From assembly GCA_026119855.1 (NCBI GenBank), contig JAOWBW010000562.1:682001-746000 (forward strand): a DNA stretch of 64,000 nt. Reading direction: 5' to 3'. This DNA is from Campanula takesimana (lineage: Eukaryota > Streptophyta > Magnoliopsida > Asterales > Campanulaceae). Positions 42,146 through 53,601 of this stretch are shown piece by piece. Below the pieces are notes generated by a model, which was not told where the DNA came from, made no database searches, and was given only the letters and a program-made list of their open reading frames with translations. Numbering within the stretch: the first letter of the stretch is position 1; each line of letters begins with the position of its first letter. A program made the translations under genes and the position numbers.

Positions 42146-44746
42146 ATGGCAGGAAAAATCATGCAGTCATTTAACATCACTACCATACCGTTGTTAAATG
42201 TTAACGAGTTTGGTGTCTGGAAATCTCGTATGATAAAGTATATGAACTCAATCGATGATCGGTTGATGAAGGTCATAGAAGGTGGTCCAATCATTCCTTT
42301 AAAAGTTTCAACCACCTATAGACCTATTCCCTCCACTCCGCTGACACAACATGCTGATCGTGACACTGAACAAGAAACCCATGTTCAGATTGAAGAAACT
42401 TTGGTTGAGAAACCAAGAGAGGAATGGACTGAGGACGACAAACTTTCAGTTGCCCTGGATGGAAAAGCATGCCACATTATTTCTTGTGGTTTGGATGACA
42501 AGCAATACAAACTCATTGACTTGTGCTCCACGGCTCAAGAATGCTGGAACAAGCTCCTTGCATACTTTGAAGGTGATGAGCAGGTAAAGGACAACAGACT
42601 CTACGATTGTATTGCTGAGTTTGAATCCTTCAAGAAACAAGATGGTGAATCACTTAGGAGTGCCTACGACAGATTCTGCGAGGTAAGTAATTTATGTGCT
42701 TCATTAGGAAAGCTTTATACTATGAAAGACCTGAATATTCGTTTTCTAAGTTCTTTGGGAAATGAGTATCATACCAAGGTCACCGCTGTTAGAGAAGTGA
42801 GAGACTTGAACAAGACTTCTATTCAGAATCTTGTGTCTAGTCTATTTCTGTATGAGAGAGAACTGCAAAAACTTAACGTTCTCGATAAAAATTTCAAAAA
42901 ATTGTCTCTATCAGCTCAGTCACAGATATCCTCCCCTTCAAACAAATTCCCTCCTATAGATCCCCATCCTATACCCTGCAGCTCCAAAACCCCTGAAACT
43001 ACCTCAGAACAGCCTATGGAAGAAGACGAATTTGCCGCCTTCGCTAGGAACTACAAAAGGTTTAAGGACTTCAAAAGGATGCAGAAAGGAAGCTACCAGC
43101 AACCAAAATCATTCTCACCAACATTTCAAAAACCAGCAAGTTACAACAAACCCTCAACAAGTGCTACCGACGGAAAGAACAACAAAGGTGATCTTGTCTG
43201 CTTCAACTGCAGAAAACCTGGTCACTTTGCTTCTAAATGTCCTCAACCAAAATATGAGTATGTGAGGAAATCATTCAACAAGAGACATCCCAAGTCTCGA
43301 AGCTTTGTTGCCGATGAAAGCACAGAAAAGGCCTTGCCGGTTTGGTGTGAAACTGACTCAGATGAAGATGCCGATGATGATGAAGATGCCGATGTAAGTT
43401 TTGTCGCTCTAGACATGGAAGATGCCGATGATGATGAAGATGACGATGTAAGTTTTATCGCACTAGACATAGAAGATGCCGATACATCAACATTACCGAC
43501 TCCAGTCTACCGAGATCCATCTCCTCCAAGATCTCCAGTCAGAGAAGAAGCTACTGGAAGACCTCAACCACACTTCAAAGAGATTAGTGTCAAAGCAGAG
43601 AACCCAAATGGATACAGAGTTCACCAAGTGGGAACCTCTCTCTATGGTCAGTGTAACTCTATTCAATTCACTACCATCACACCTAAACCCTTACCAATGA
43701 CCAGAAAATTCTCATTCACCGAGCATCCCAGCATTGCCAAAAGCTTATCTAAACCCATCTCTTCTCTACCTGACTTCTCTCCCAAACCTATTCCCTCTGC
43801 CCCCAAAATTTCAGCTGATCCCTTTCCTGAAATATCCAAAGCTGAAATGGTAGAGACAATGGATGAACTTTTTATTGATCATGAGAAGCTGAGTAGCGTT
43901 CATAAAGTGATGGCTGCTGATTTCAATAGAATTTCTGCAGAGAATGACTTGCTTGTGTCTGAACTTAAGGTTCTCAAAGGACATGAGCTTGAGTCTGTTC
44001 TTCTAAAGAAAGAAAACCTGGATCTCAAAAGCCAAGTAGCAGTATTGATAGCTCAGATCGAAGATCTTGTGAAAAGAAACAATCATCTCTCAAGGATTGT
44101 TGATTCTTACAAAAAATCTAGAGTTGTTGTTGAAACAATCCTACAGACCCAAATGTCATATAAGGACCAATCTGGGTTAGGATTTGATTCCAGCAGCAGT
44201 AGCTCTACTGAAACTTGTGCGACCGAGAAAAAGGATGAGAAAGTTGAATGTAGTCCTGTTAACTCAGTGCATAAGGATGCTAAGCCAATATACAGTGCTG
44301 TGGCAATGAAGTATCCTAAGAACCAGAACAAAAGGAATGACAAGCACAAACAAAAATATGTTAAGGTTGCTGATACTGAGTCTGCCGATAACGGTATTCT
44401 TGGTGAATACATCAGCAGAGCTAGTACTGCCGGTCTAACCACATCTGCTGCCGATGGACAAGTACTTAAAAAGGTAACTGCCAAAAGTAAACAGAATGGA
44501 ATGAAAGGCAATACTAACACCTTTAAACCTACTAAGTTTGTGCCTGCTCAATTCCCTAGTTCTGCCGATGCACTGACTAAACAGAATGGCGTTCTATCGA
44601 CTCCACAGCCTATCAATCAAGTGAGATGTTCTAATTGTTCTGATTATGGTCACAAGGCTCATGAATGCCTCTTGAAGAACCTATCTGGACCCACTGAGGT
44701 TGCATATTCTAGTGGTGGCCAGATGTGGTTGCCAAAGAGGAACTAA
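42146..44746 (+). CDS. Copia-2 Gag, 866 residues
   Basis: Starts at ATG 42146, just after a TGCCGAT word. The N-terminal half is a UBN2/Retrotran_gag capsid region. A first CCHC knuckle CFNCRKPGHFASKC lies at about residue 352. An acidic ADDDED-type stretch (about 400-445), a Pro/Ser-rich linker, a coiled-coil-like region (about 570-660) and a second knuckle CSNCSDYGHKAHEC (about 828) follow. The frame ends at TAA 44744-44746. Pol begins in the -1 frame and overlaps by at least 22 bp, so Gag and Pol would need frameshifting, or a mutation separates them. Confidence 0.85.
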   Translation: MAGKIMQSFNITTIPLLNVNEFGVWKSRMIKYMNSIDDRLMKVIEGGPIIPLKVSTTYRPIPSTPLTQHADRDTEQETHVQIEETLVEKPREEWTEDDKLSVALDGKACHIISCGLDDKQYKLIDLCSTAQECWNKLLAYFEGDEQVKDNRLYDCIAEFESFKKQDGESLRSAYDRFCEVSNLCASLGKLYTMKDLNIRFLSSLGNEYHTKVTAVREVRDLNKTSIQNLVSSLFLYERELQKLNVLDKNFKKLSLSAQSQISSPSNKFPPIDPHPIPCSSKTPETTSEQPMEEDEFAAFARNYKRFKDFKRMQKGSYQQPKSFSPTFQKPASYNKPSTSATDGKNNKGDLVCFNCRKPGHFASKCPQPKYEYVRKSFNKRHPKSRSFVADESTEKALPVWCETDSDEDADDDEDADVSFVALDMEDADDDEDDDVSFIALDIEDADTSTLPTPVYRDPSPPRSPVREEATGRPQPHFKEISVKAENPNGYRVHQVGTSLYGQCNSIQFTTITPKPLPMTRKFSFTEHPSIAKSLSKPISSLPDFSPKPIPSAPKISADPFPEISKAEMVETMDELFIDHEKLSSVHKVMAADFNRISAENDLLVSELKVLKGHELESVLLKKENLDLKSQVAVLIAQIEDLVKRNNHLSRIVDSYKKSRVVVETILQTQMSYKDQSGLGFDSSSSSSTETCATEKKDEKVECSPVNSVHKDAKPIYSAVAMKYPKNQNKRNDKHKQKYVKVADTESADNGILGEYISRASTAGLTTSAADGQVLKKVTAKSKQNGMKGNTNTFKPTKFVPAQFPSSADALTKQNGVLSTPQPINQVRCSNCSDYGHKAHECLLKNLSGPTEVAYSSGGQMWLPKRN

Positions 44747-47700
44747 CCCTCGGACCCAAGAATAAGGGGGACCATAAGCATACCATTTTATTTCAGGAAT
44801 GCTTTATGGCCTCAACTGGTGCAAGCAAGGATTTGTGGATTCTAGATAGTGGCTGTTCAAGACACATGACAGGATTTGCAGATCTACTTACCGATATCTC
44901 AGAAGCATCAGGTCCCCCAGTGGTTTTCGGTGATAATGCCAAAGGAAAAATCATCGGTATTGGTACCATCAAGAGAGGTGCAGTCACTGTAGAGAAGGTC
45001 TCTCTAGTGGATGGTCTGAAACAAAACCTTCTATCAATATCACAATTCTGTGATAAAGGAATGCAATGTGTATTTACTACTTCCAGTTGCTATGTGAAAG
45101 ACATTGCTTCCAATGAAACTCTTCTCACTGCAAAAAGAAAAGGTAACATTTATGCAGTAGACTTAAGTGCTATTACTGGTGTTACTAATGTTTGTTTTGT
45201 AGCTAAGAACATCAGTGAGAACTTATGGTTATGGTACAAGAGACTCAGTCACTTGAACTTCAAGTATCTATCCAAGCTTGCCGGTTCAAATCTGGTAACC
45301 GGTCTGCCTCAAGTGTCTGCTGATCATGCAAAGAAATGCAAGGCCTGTCAGCTTGGAAAACAACATAAGTCATCTTTCTGAAGCAAGCCCTGCATGTCAA
45401 CTTCTAGGTGCCTCCAATTGCTACATATGGATCTATTTGGCCCCACAACCACTGCAAGTATTGGGGGAAGTAGATATACCTTGGTTGTAGTAGATGATTT
45501 CTCTAGATATACTTGGGTGGAAACTTTCAGTCACAAAGATGACACTTATGCCGTTGCTACCAAGTTATTCAGACTACTACAAACCCAGAAGGAGAGCGAT
45601 ATCATCAGTATGAGATCAGACAACGGCACTGAATTCAAGAACAATGGTATTGCTCAGTACTGTGATGATCATGGCATAGACCACAACTTCTCAGCTGCCT
45701 ATACACCACAACAAAATGGTGTCGTTGAGAGAAAGAACAGAACTCTCATTGAAGCTGGTAAGACCATGATTGCTGAAGCCAGGCTGCCGAAATACTTTTG
45801 GGCTGAAGCCATCAATACTGCCTGCTTCACTCAGAACAGATCTCTCATCAACAAATTCCATAACAAGACTCCTTATGAACTCTGGAGAGGCAGAATTCCC
45901 AACATTGGATTCTTCAAAATATTCGGCTGCAAATGTTACGTGCTTTACAACAGTAAAGAGCACAGAGGTAAATTTGATGAAAAAGCTGATGAAGGAATCT
46001 TTATTGGATACGCTAAACACAGTAAGGCCTTTCGAGTTTTCAATAAGAAACTTTTGAAAATTGTTGAATCTGTTCATGTAACCTTCGATGAATTTGATTT
46101 GCTAGAGTCTGACAAGGCTCCAAATAGTACTAATGTGTCTAGTGCTCATGAGACAGGTGAATCCAGTAATATTAACCCTGCAGATCAAGTACCAGCTGCT
46201 GATCCAGTCATTTCAGTAGAAGAATCAGCAGATGCTCCGTACTTTCCTTCATCGGCATAACCAGAACCTGCTGATGAATTTCATAATCCGTTTGCCGATG
46301 CAAACTCTGCTGATCATTCTGAAAACAGATCAAGCCCTCAACCAATTTCTGTTATAAGACCCTTCCCAACAAGATCTCAATCTAATTCACCTCACACCCA
46401 GAACTCTAATTTTCCTTCTCCATCTGCTGATCTTGATCCTCCTCTAGAATCTCTCCAACAAGAATCAGTAAGACAAGATGTGCCAAGGGAGGTTAGAACA
46501 GTTCGTGATCATCCATTAGAAAATGTGATTGGTGATGTCTTTGGACCAAGATTGACAAGAAACCTTAGTAGAGCATTCGCCGAGAGTCTCTTCTCATCTG
46601 CTATGGTTTCCAATATAGAACCAAAGAAGACTGAAGAAGCTCTTGCTGATCCTGGCTGTGTGGAAGCTATGCAGGAGGAGCTAAATCAGTTTGAAAGATG
46701 CAAAGTATGGGAACTTGTGCCAAGATCAACTTCTCAGCAAGTTATTGGTACTAAGTGGGTTTACATGAACAAATTGGATGAAGCTGGGAAAATCATTAGA
46801 AACAAAGCAAGACTAGTTGCTAAAGGCTACCGACAAGAAGAAGGAATCGACTACGATGAGACATTTGCTCCTGTTGCAAGATTGGAAGCTATAAGACTTT
46901 TCTTAGCCTATGCTGCCTTCAAAGAATTCAAGCTATATCAAATGGACGTGAAAAGTGCCTTCCTGAATGGAGAACTCCAAGAACTAGTTTATGTTGAACA
47001 ACCACCAGGTTTTGAGGACTCCAAGAAGCCTGATCATGTCTACCGATTGAAGAAAGTTCTCTATGGCCTAAAGCAAGCTCCAAGAGCATGGTATGAAACC
47101 CTATCTAAGTTTTTACTTAGCGATGGCTTAGGTTTCACTCGAGATTTGAGAAGCTAATGCAGAGCAAGTTCGAGATGAGCATGGTGGGTGAACTAACATA
47201 TTTCCTTGGACTTCAAGTCAAGCAATCCAATGAGGGAATATTCATCAGTCAAGCCAAGTATGTAAAAGAATTAATCAAGAAGTTTGGCTTTGACAATGCT
47301 CACTCTCAAAGCACACCTATGGGCACTAACATTCACTTTGATAAGGATGAGTCTGGTAAGAAAGTAGATATGACACTCTACCGAGGTATGATCGGCTCAC
47401 TCCTCTATCTTACTTCCAGTAGACCAGATATTATGTTTGCTGTTTGTGTTTGTGCCAGGTTTCAAGTTGACCCTAGGGAATCTCATCTGCAAGCTGTTAA
47501 ACGTATTATTAAATATCTTTGTGGCACTGCTAACCTTGGATTATGGTATGCTAGAGATTCATTTTTCAATCTAATAGGTTATTCAGATGCAGACTTTGCA
47601 GCTTGTAGGGTGACCAGAAAGAGTACAAGTGGGACTTGCCAATTTCTTGGTGATAGACTGGTGTCTTGGTCCTGTAAGAAGCAAGCATCAATTTCCACTT

Positions 47701-48041
47701 CTACTACTGAAGCTGAGTACATAGGTGCCGGCAGTTGCTGTTCACAGATCCTGTGGATGAAGCAGCAGCTTGTTGACTATGAAGTTCCATCTCAAATTTG
47801 TCCCATTTATTGTGACAACCAATCAGCAATCTCAGTTTCAAACAACCCGGTCATGCACTCCAAAACCAAGCACATAGACATCAAGTATCACTTTCTGAAG
47901 GAACATGTTGAAAAAGGGAACGTGGTGCTGCTCAAAGTTCATACCGATTACCAAAGAGCAGACATACTGACAAAGCCCTTAGACCAGAAAAGATTTGAAT
48001 TCCTAAGAGGTGAACTAGGTATGATTGATTTCTATGGTTAA
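44725..48041 (+). pseudogene. Copia-2 pol, broken by two stops and an RT deletion
   Basis: Protease (LDSGCSRHMTG, about 44846), GAG-pre-integrase (LSHLNFKYL...CKACQLGK), integrase (HMDLFGPT, DDFSRYTW, SDNGTEF, QQNGVVERKNRT; about 45424-45760), reverse transcriptase ([13 protein letters not shown] onward, about 46755) and RNase H (TTEAEYIGAGS, about 47703; DNQSAI) are all recognisable. In-frame stops occur at 45379-45381 (TGA) and 46258-46260 (TAA). Near 47140 the RT jumps from the LLSDG block straight to the region preceding MVGELTYFLGL and changes frame. The intervening segment that normally carries the catalytic YVDD is absent. The product cannot be a working polymerase. Confidence 0.9.
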
Positions 48042-48600
48042 ATCTGTGCTAACTCTACCTATTGTGCTAGTCTTGCCGATCTCATCAGCAAGTATGAAAA
48101 TCTTTCCGGCCAAATTATTTTGCCGATCTCATCAGCAAGTATGAAAATCTTGCCGGCCAAATTATTTTGCCGATCTCATCAGCAAGTGTGAAAATCGTGC
48201 CGACCAAATTACATTGCCGAGAAAATATTGCTGACAACATCATGCCGATCATAATATCTTGCCGACTAAATTATCTTGCTGATTCAAACCATCTTGCCGA
48301 TATTTAAAAAGTAACAAATCAGCACGTCTCTGCAAAAAGATAAGATTCCTGACACATGACGTAAGCAATCAAATCAAAGGTACATCGGTCACACCATCTC
48401 AATGACACGTGTGTGTACCTTTCTTACCCAAAATCGTGTCAAGATGTATTCCATTTAATGCGATACATCAGCAAGGTAACAGGTCATCATCACTTATCTT
48501 ATTAATTTTGACTAATTTACCCTTTCTCTCTCTTTCTTTTAACTGTTCATTTCTCACCGTTTTGTGTGCGCATTAAATTTTGCGTGCGCACGTTCTCCGA
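48042..48600 (+). repeat. 47-bp tandem repeats between pol and extra ORF
   Basis: Three units of period 47 start at 48074, 48121 and 48168, each opening TGCCGATCTCATCAGCAAG. They are followed by degenerate TTGCCGA-containing copies to about 48300. The remainder to 48600 is non-coding. Confidence 0.85.
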
Positions 48601-48887
48601 GGTTATAGGTACAGTTACTTCTCATTATTCTTGCCTTCTCATATTCTCTCTCTCCCCATAACATATATAAACGCCTTTCAAAATTCCTTTAAGCTTTCTT
48701 CGCCATTTTTCTTCTCTACTCTATCTCTCTCGCTCCTCTAACCAGTTTATTGAATCATCGTTTTATCTGCTTATATCTTCTTAATCTGGTAAGTGTTAAT
48801 GTTTAAACTTTGCTCATTTCTAATCATTCTTGGTTTGATTTGTCTTTGTTCCTAACATTGTGAGTTGTTTGAGTAATATTGCAGAAA
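48601..48887 (+). promoter_or_regulatory. Promoter-like region with 5' UTR intron before extra ORF
   Basis: A TATA box TATATAAA (48664-48671) is followed by a CT-rich stretch typical of plant leaders. A good donor CTG|GTAAGT (48789) and an acceptor TTGCAG (ending 48884) define a 96-bp intron that stops 3 nt before ATG 48888. The layout looks like an independent host-type transcription unit inside the retrotransposon. Confidence 0.6.
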
Positions 48888-51800
48888 ATGTCCGGCGAAA
48901 AAGATATCTACGGAGGCTATGTTGACTCCGACTACTTCAACGATGAAGCCGGGGTTTTCTTGAAGAATCTTCTTATCGGGTCCCTGCTCGACTCATTCAT
49001 CACTCCATCTGGAGTTAATTCAGTGTTCTTGGATCTCGTCAAAGAATTCTTCTCAAACTCTTCTGTTGTCCGCTCTCGTGCTGACTCTTCAGTCATCGTC
49101 TCCATCAACTCCTCTGTTTTGGGCGTGCAAGTCTCTCTTACTCCCTCTTCTATTTCTGAAGTTTTTCCCTCTCTCGAGAATGAAGGGTTGAGTGCTTTAG
49201 TTGATGATAAAGAATTTGAAGATTCATTATCCTCGCCGGTACTATGCTTTGGCTGAGATAGTTGATAGATGTCTTATCTGCCGATCTGGATCTCATAGCA
49301 ATGTCACTGACGTTCAGTTTGAAGCTATGGCCGCCATTGTTCTGCAGATTGAGTTCAACTGGTGTGCCTACATATTCAGGATCATTGCCACTGCTGCTGA
49401 TAAATGGTCTTCTGATAGGCTGAAGAACAAACCCAATCCTGGGAAAGGTTGCCATTATCTGTTAATCAGCATGATCTTAAGGAGAAATTTAAACATAGTA
49501 GCTGCAGATCGTTTTCCTTCCAGCATTGCCTTCAGCAGGCTAAAGTCTTATAATGCTAAAGATTGGCAGAGAATAGCAAAGAATGCTTCTAGTGCTATTA
49601 CTCCTGCTGATGCTCCTGCTGCTGCTGTCGCTCCAAATAAGAAAAGAGCCAAGAAAATTCCTTTAGTTGCTTCCCAATTAGCAGTCTCTACTCCTGCTCC
49701 TTCAAACGATAGAATTCTTGCCGATTCTACTCCTGGTGCTCCAAAGAAAAGAAAATTGGTGAAGCTTGCTGACAAAGTGGTGTCAAAGAAGACAAAGGTT
49801 GCCGACGAACCAGACTTGCCGATGAAGAAGTCTACTCAAGTTGCTGATAAGATGATCTTGCCGATGGAAAAGCAAGTTGCCGACGAAGTTCCTTCTGCTC
49901 CCATTCATTCTGCTGATCCAAGAGCCAAGCTGATTAGATTTGCGCCTTCTCATGTTGCCGGTGCTTCTCTTACTGCCGATCCTATTGTCAAAGTTGAAGT
50001 TCCTTCTGAAGAATTCACTGATGACTTTGCTGATGGCAAAAGTATTGAAGATGTTATTGAAAAGCTGAAGTCTCAGACTTCAAGGAAATGTGCACCCATC
50101 AGGAATCCAACCTTTCACACCTTCTACAAGAATCCTTGGTCCTTCACCAACAAGGTCTTGAACAAGAAATGGGTCTTTCCGATTGATCATCTGCCTCCTT
50201 TCATTCGTCGTCTTCTCCAATTTCATGAAGAAATGAAGGATACCGTGCCATCTGGGAAAACTTCTGATTATGTTGATTACCGGAGTTTGAACATTCGCAC
50301 TGATATGTGGAATGAGAAGTTCTTCCCTCTCTCCAAGTTCAAGCAGTTGAAAGAGGCTGAACTGAAGCTCAATTTTGGTTGCTATTTTGACTTTCTACCA
50401 CTACACTGGAACCAAGTTTATCTTTTTCAAGATAGAATTAGACAAGACATGATGGTTCAGGACGTGTGGCTCATTTATGCCAGAACCTTCAATCAGCTCT
50501 CCCAATTCACAGAGTTTGATCCTTATCAGATTGGAAGACTTGAAAATGATGAAGATTTGCTGCCATACAATGATGATGAGGCTCCTGCTGTCAGCCCTCT
50601 CAATGCTCATTTTCATAGATCAGTAAAGAAGGTCACTATGGACTTGATTGAAAAGTCAAATGAATTTCTGTTGAAGCAAGATGCCGATCGCCGTGCTGCT
50701 GAAGACCTTGCTGATCAAGATGCTCATGTTCCTTCGCCCAGCAGCAGCAAGACCGAGACAGATGCCGATGTTCACTCTGCCGTCGATGCAGATGCTGCTG
50801 ATAAAGAGTTTGTTGCCGATGGACGTGATGATGTTGATGAGGATAGTGATTCTACTGATAGTGATGCTGATGAAGATGGTGTTGATTTATTTGGTGATTT
50901 GGTTTGTGCTCACAAAATTGCTGCTGACTCTCCTTCCACTTCACTTACAACAGATAGTGACAAGATGCCAATCAGAACTGTTATGACTAAAGCTCCCTCT
51001 GCTGAAGTCTTTGTAGAGTCTGTATTGAAGGATGATAGTAGTGTTGAAGGAAGTCATGCTGATGAATCTTTTAAGGAGATAGTGGAATTTCAAGTTGAGA
51101 CAACTACTGACACTCAACCTCTGATTGAAGTATATGCTGATCAACCTGCTCCTGTTGAGGAAACTATGGACACTCAACCTTTGGAACCATTGGAAGATGT
51201 AGTTGATATATCTGTTTCAGGAGGAGAGACTGATGAGAAAACTGCCGACACTCATCTTGCTGAGCAAACTACAGACACTCAGTTAGTGACAGTTACTCCT
51301 GAAATACAGATTGTCCCACCTACTGGTATTAAGGAGGTTTTGGAATTGGGAGGAGGTACTGAAGGAAGTACTCCTAATTTGGATGCTGACATTGCTGCTA
51401 GCCTGCAATTTGAAGAAATTCTTCTACAACCTTTATTCAGCTTGCCGACGGTTGTTACACCCCTTCCTCTTCCTGCTCCAACTGATGTTCGTGTCGATGG
51501 AAATCATGTTGATGAAGCTGATCCTGCTGATTACATGGAGGTTGGAGAACAAGCTTTTGTTGATCCTGATACTGTTGATACTTCTCCACCTCCCAGCTAT
51601 GATTATTTTCAGAATGGGAAGGATATGATGTGCTCAAATTGGTACACTACCAATGTTTCTATCCCTTCCAATAGCTTTGGACAGCCTCTCTTTAATGTTC
51701 ATCCGAGGCTATCATTCAAATATACCCTCCAAAGGCGTTCACTTCCTTTTGGCAAAGATCACCCTCATGTCACCAAGCATCCATTCTCTTCTGGTGCTTC

Positions 51801-53274
51801 AACCAGTGACAGACCAATATTCCTTCCATGGATCAAATATGACCGTATTCGTACAAAGGGAAAGACTCCTTGGATTTCTAGACTAAAGCGAAAAATTGTC
51901 TATGAACCTAGATGTCTACTACCTGGCAAACTGAAGATAGGTGGTAAGGTCGTTCTCCCTGGTCTATCTCCTAAAGAAGTTCACATCACTTCAAATGGTT
52001 GGATGAGGAGATGCTCTATGATCAATGATGAGCTTAAAGAAATTCTGGAGTATCGGCATCTCAACGCTCGTGGCCTTGTGCACTTAGTCAAATCAGCTGC
52101 ACTTGCCATTACTCTGCCGATGTTCCATCCTCGTCAGTGTGCCGATCACATGGTTTACACATCTAGGCTGATGAATGCCAGATTGGTGATCATGATATTG
52201 GAAGGCATTGCTTGTTTGAAGTTTCAGCTTGCTTTGCTGCTCTCTATGGAAGACAACGGCATCTTTCATCTTTCAGGGGATAGAGACATTATTGTCCATC
52301 CAAACTTTCCTCTGGAGATTGTTTATTCAAGACTTGCCGGTGATATTGTCTCCACATTCATTCCTATTGAGGTTCTTTCCGCTACTGAGATTGTTGCTGC
52401 TCCTGCTGATGATGCCGATCTTGTTTCTGGTGATGATAGTTGTGCCGATGACTTAGATCTTGCCGATGATGAAGATCCTGTGCTGCAAAGGATTCTATCT
52501 TTGCCTCCACCTCCTGTTCCTGTTCCTTCTTCTCCTCTGCCGATTGTTATTTCCGACGATGATACGCAGATTGTTGCCGATGAGGTACAGATCGAGGATG
52601 CTGACCTGGAAAATGAGGAATTTGTCCCTTCTCTGGTTCTCCGAAATCCAAATTCTTTTGCTGCTCCGATCTATGTTGATAGACCCATTGTCTTCAACAG
52701 CCTCTATGATTTTCATTGCTTTGAAGAAGGAGATGATTTTAATCAGAATGCGCCTCCTACTCGTGGTGATTTGGTGGACTTATCCCACTCCATTGCGGAC
52801 ATGTTCAAACAATCCACAAAGGAGCTCTCCAAGCAGATTCATAAGTCCAATCAGGAGGAGGATGTGATCAGAATCAGGACATCTGTCTACAATGACATGA
52901 AAAATCTGCTGCAAGATAGAACTGAACGCGTTTTTAATCTGTCTGAGTTAAATGGCTCTCTTGTCACTCAACAGAAAATTCTTCTTGCTGAGCACAATGA
53001 CACCCGCAGCAAACTTGAAGCCTCCGATGAGAAACTTGGTGATATTCAGAATGAACTTCTTGAAGCCAAATTGAAGATTGCTGCTCTCGAGGCGAACAAC
53101 AAGATGTTATCTGATAGATTAGAGAGTGCTCAGAAAAGGCAGAGCAAGGCAAAAAGGAAAGCGGAAAAGAAAGAAGAAAGAGCAAAGAAGAAAGCAAGAA
53201 AGTCTGAATCTACAAAGGACTCGACTCCAGCAGATCCCAAGACTTCTGATCCTGATCCAGCTGCTGATTCTTGA
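48888..53274 (+). pseudogene. Extra ORF of Copia-2 (unknown function), one frameshift
   Basis: Reading starts at ATG 48888 (MSGEKDIYGGYVDSD) and runs to TGA 49254-49256. Reading resumes one frame over, is open from before 49201, and continues to TGA at 53274. The break lies in the 49201-49256 overlap. The second part (about 1350 residues) has a helical N-terminal region with several cysteines, two conserved-looking globular blocks (about residues 300-480 and 800-1090), long acidic Ala/Asp/Ser/Thr spacers, and a C-terminal coiled coil (about 1235-1320) ending in a basic, NLS-like KKARK patch. A weakly hydrophobic segment exists but no clear transmembrane anchor, so an envelope role is not supported. 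Sirevirus extra ORFs sit in this position. Confidence 0.7.
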
Positions 53275-53601
53275 GTCGACATAGCCAATGATGTAGATAT
53301 CTTATGAAGACATTCTTAGACAAATCTCTTTGCTCAATGATATTTTGTTTGTGCTAATATGTTTTTCTTATATATATGTTATCTGCTTTATTCTGTGCTA
53401 ATCCTCTTTGCAGATTAACATTCTGCCGATTCATTGAACCGGCTTCACCATTTATTTTGGTGAATCCACCTTTTACTGTAGACATTTAGTGTGACTTACC
53501 TTAGGAAATGATTTTACCTAGATATTCATAGAAAACTTTCCCTAAGTTAAGAGATGTCCTTAGTATTAAGGGTGATTGGACTTAAGTAATTAGGAGGAGA
53601 T
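53275..53601 (+). other. 3' untranslated region and polypurine tract of Copia-2
   Basis: Non-coding; another TGCCGAT occurs at about 53424. AGGAGGAGAT (53592-53601) abuts the 3' LTR and is the polypurine tract. Confidence 0.7.

Noticed and set aside
43243..44520. Antisense frames of 75 and 137 codons in gag
   Set aside because: Shadows of the acidic and serine-rich coding stretches on the plus strand.
48888..53274. Calling the extra ORF an envelope gene
   Set aside because: No convincing signal peptide, transmembrane anchor or cleavage site was seen; position alone is not enough.
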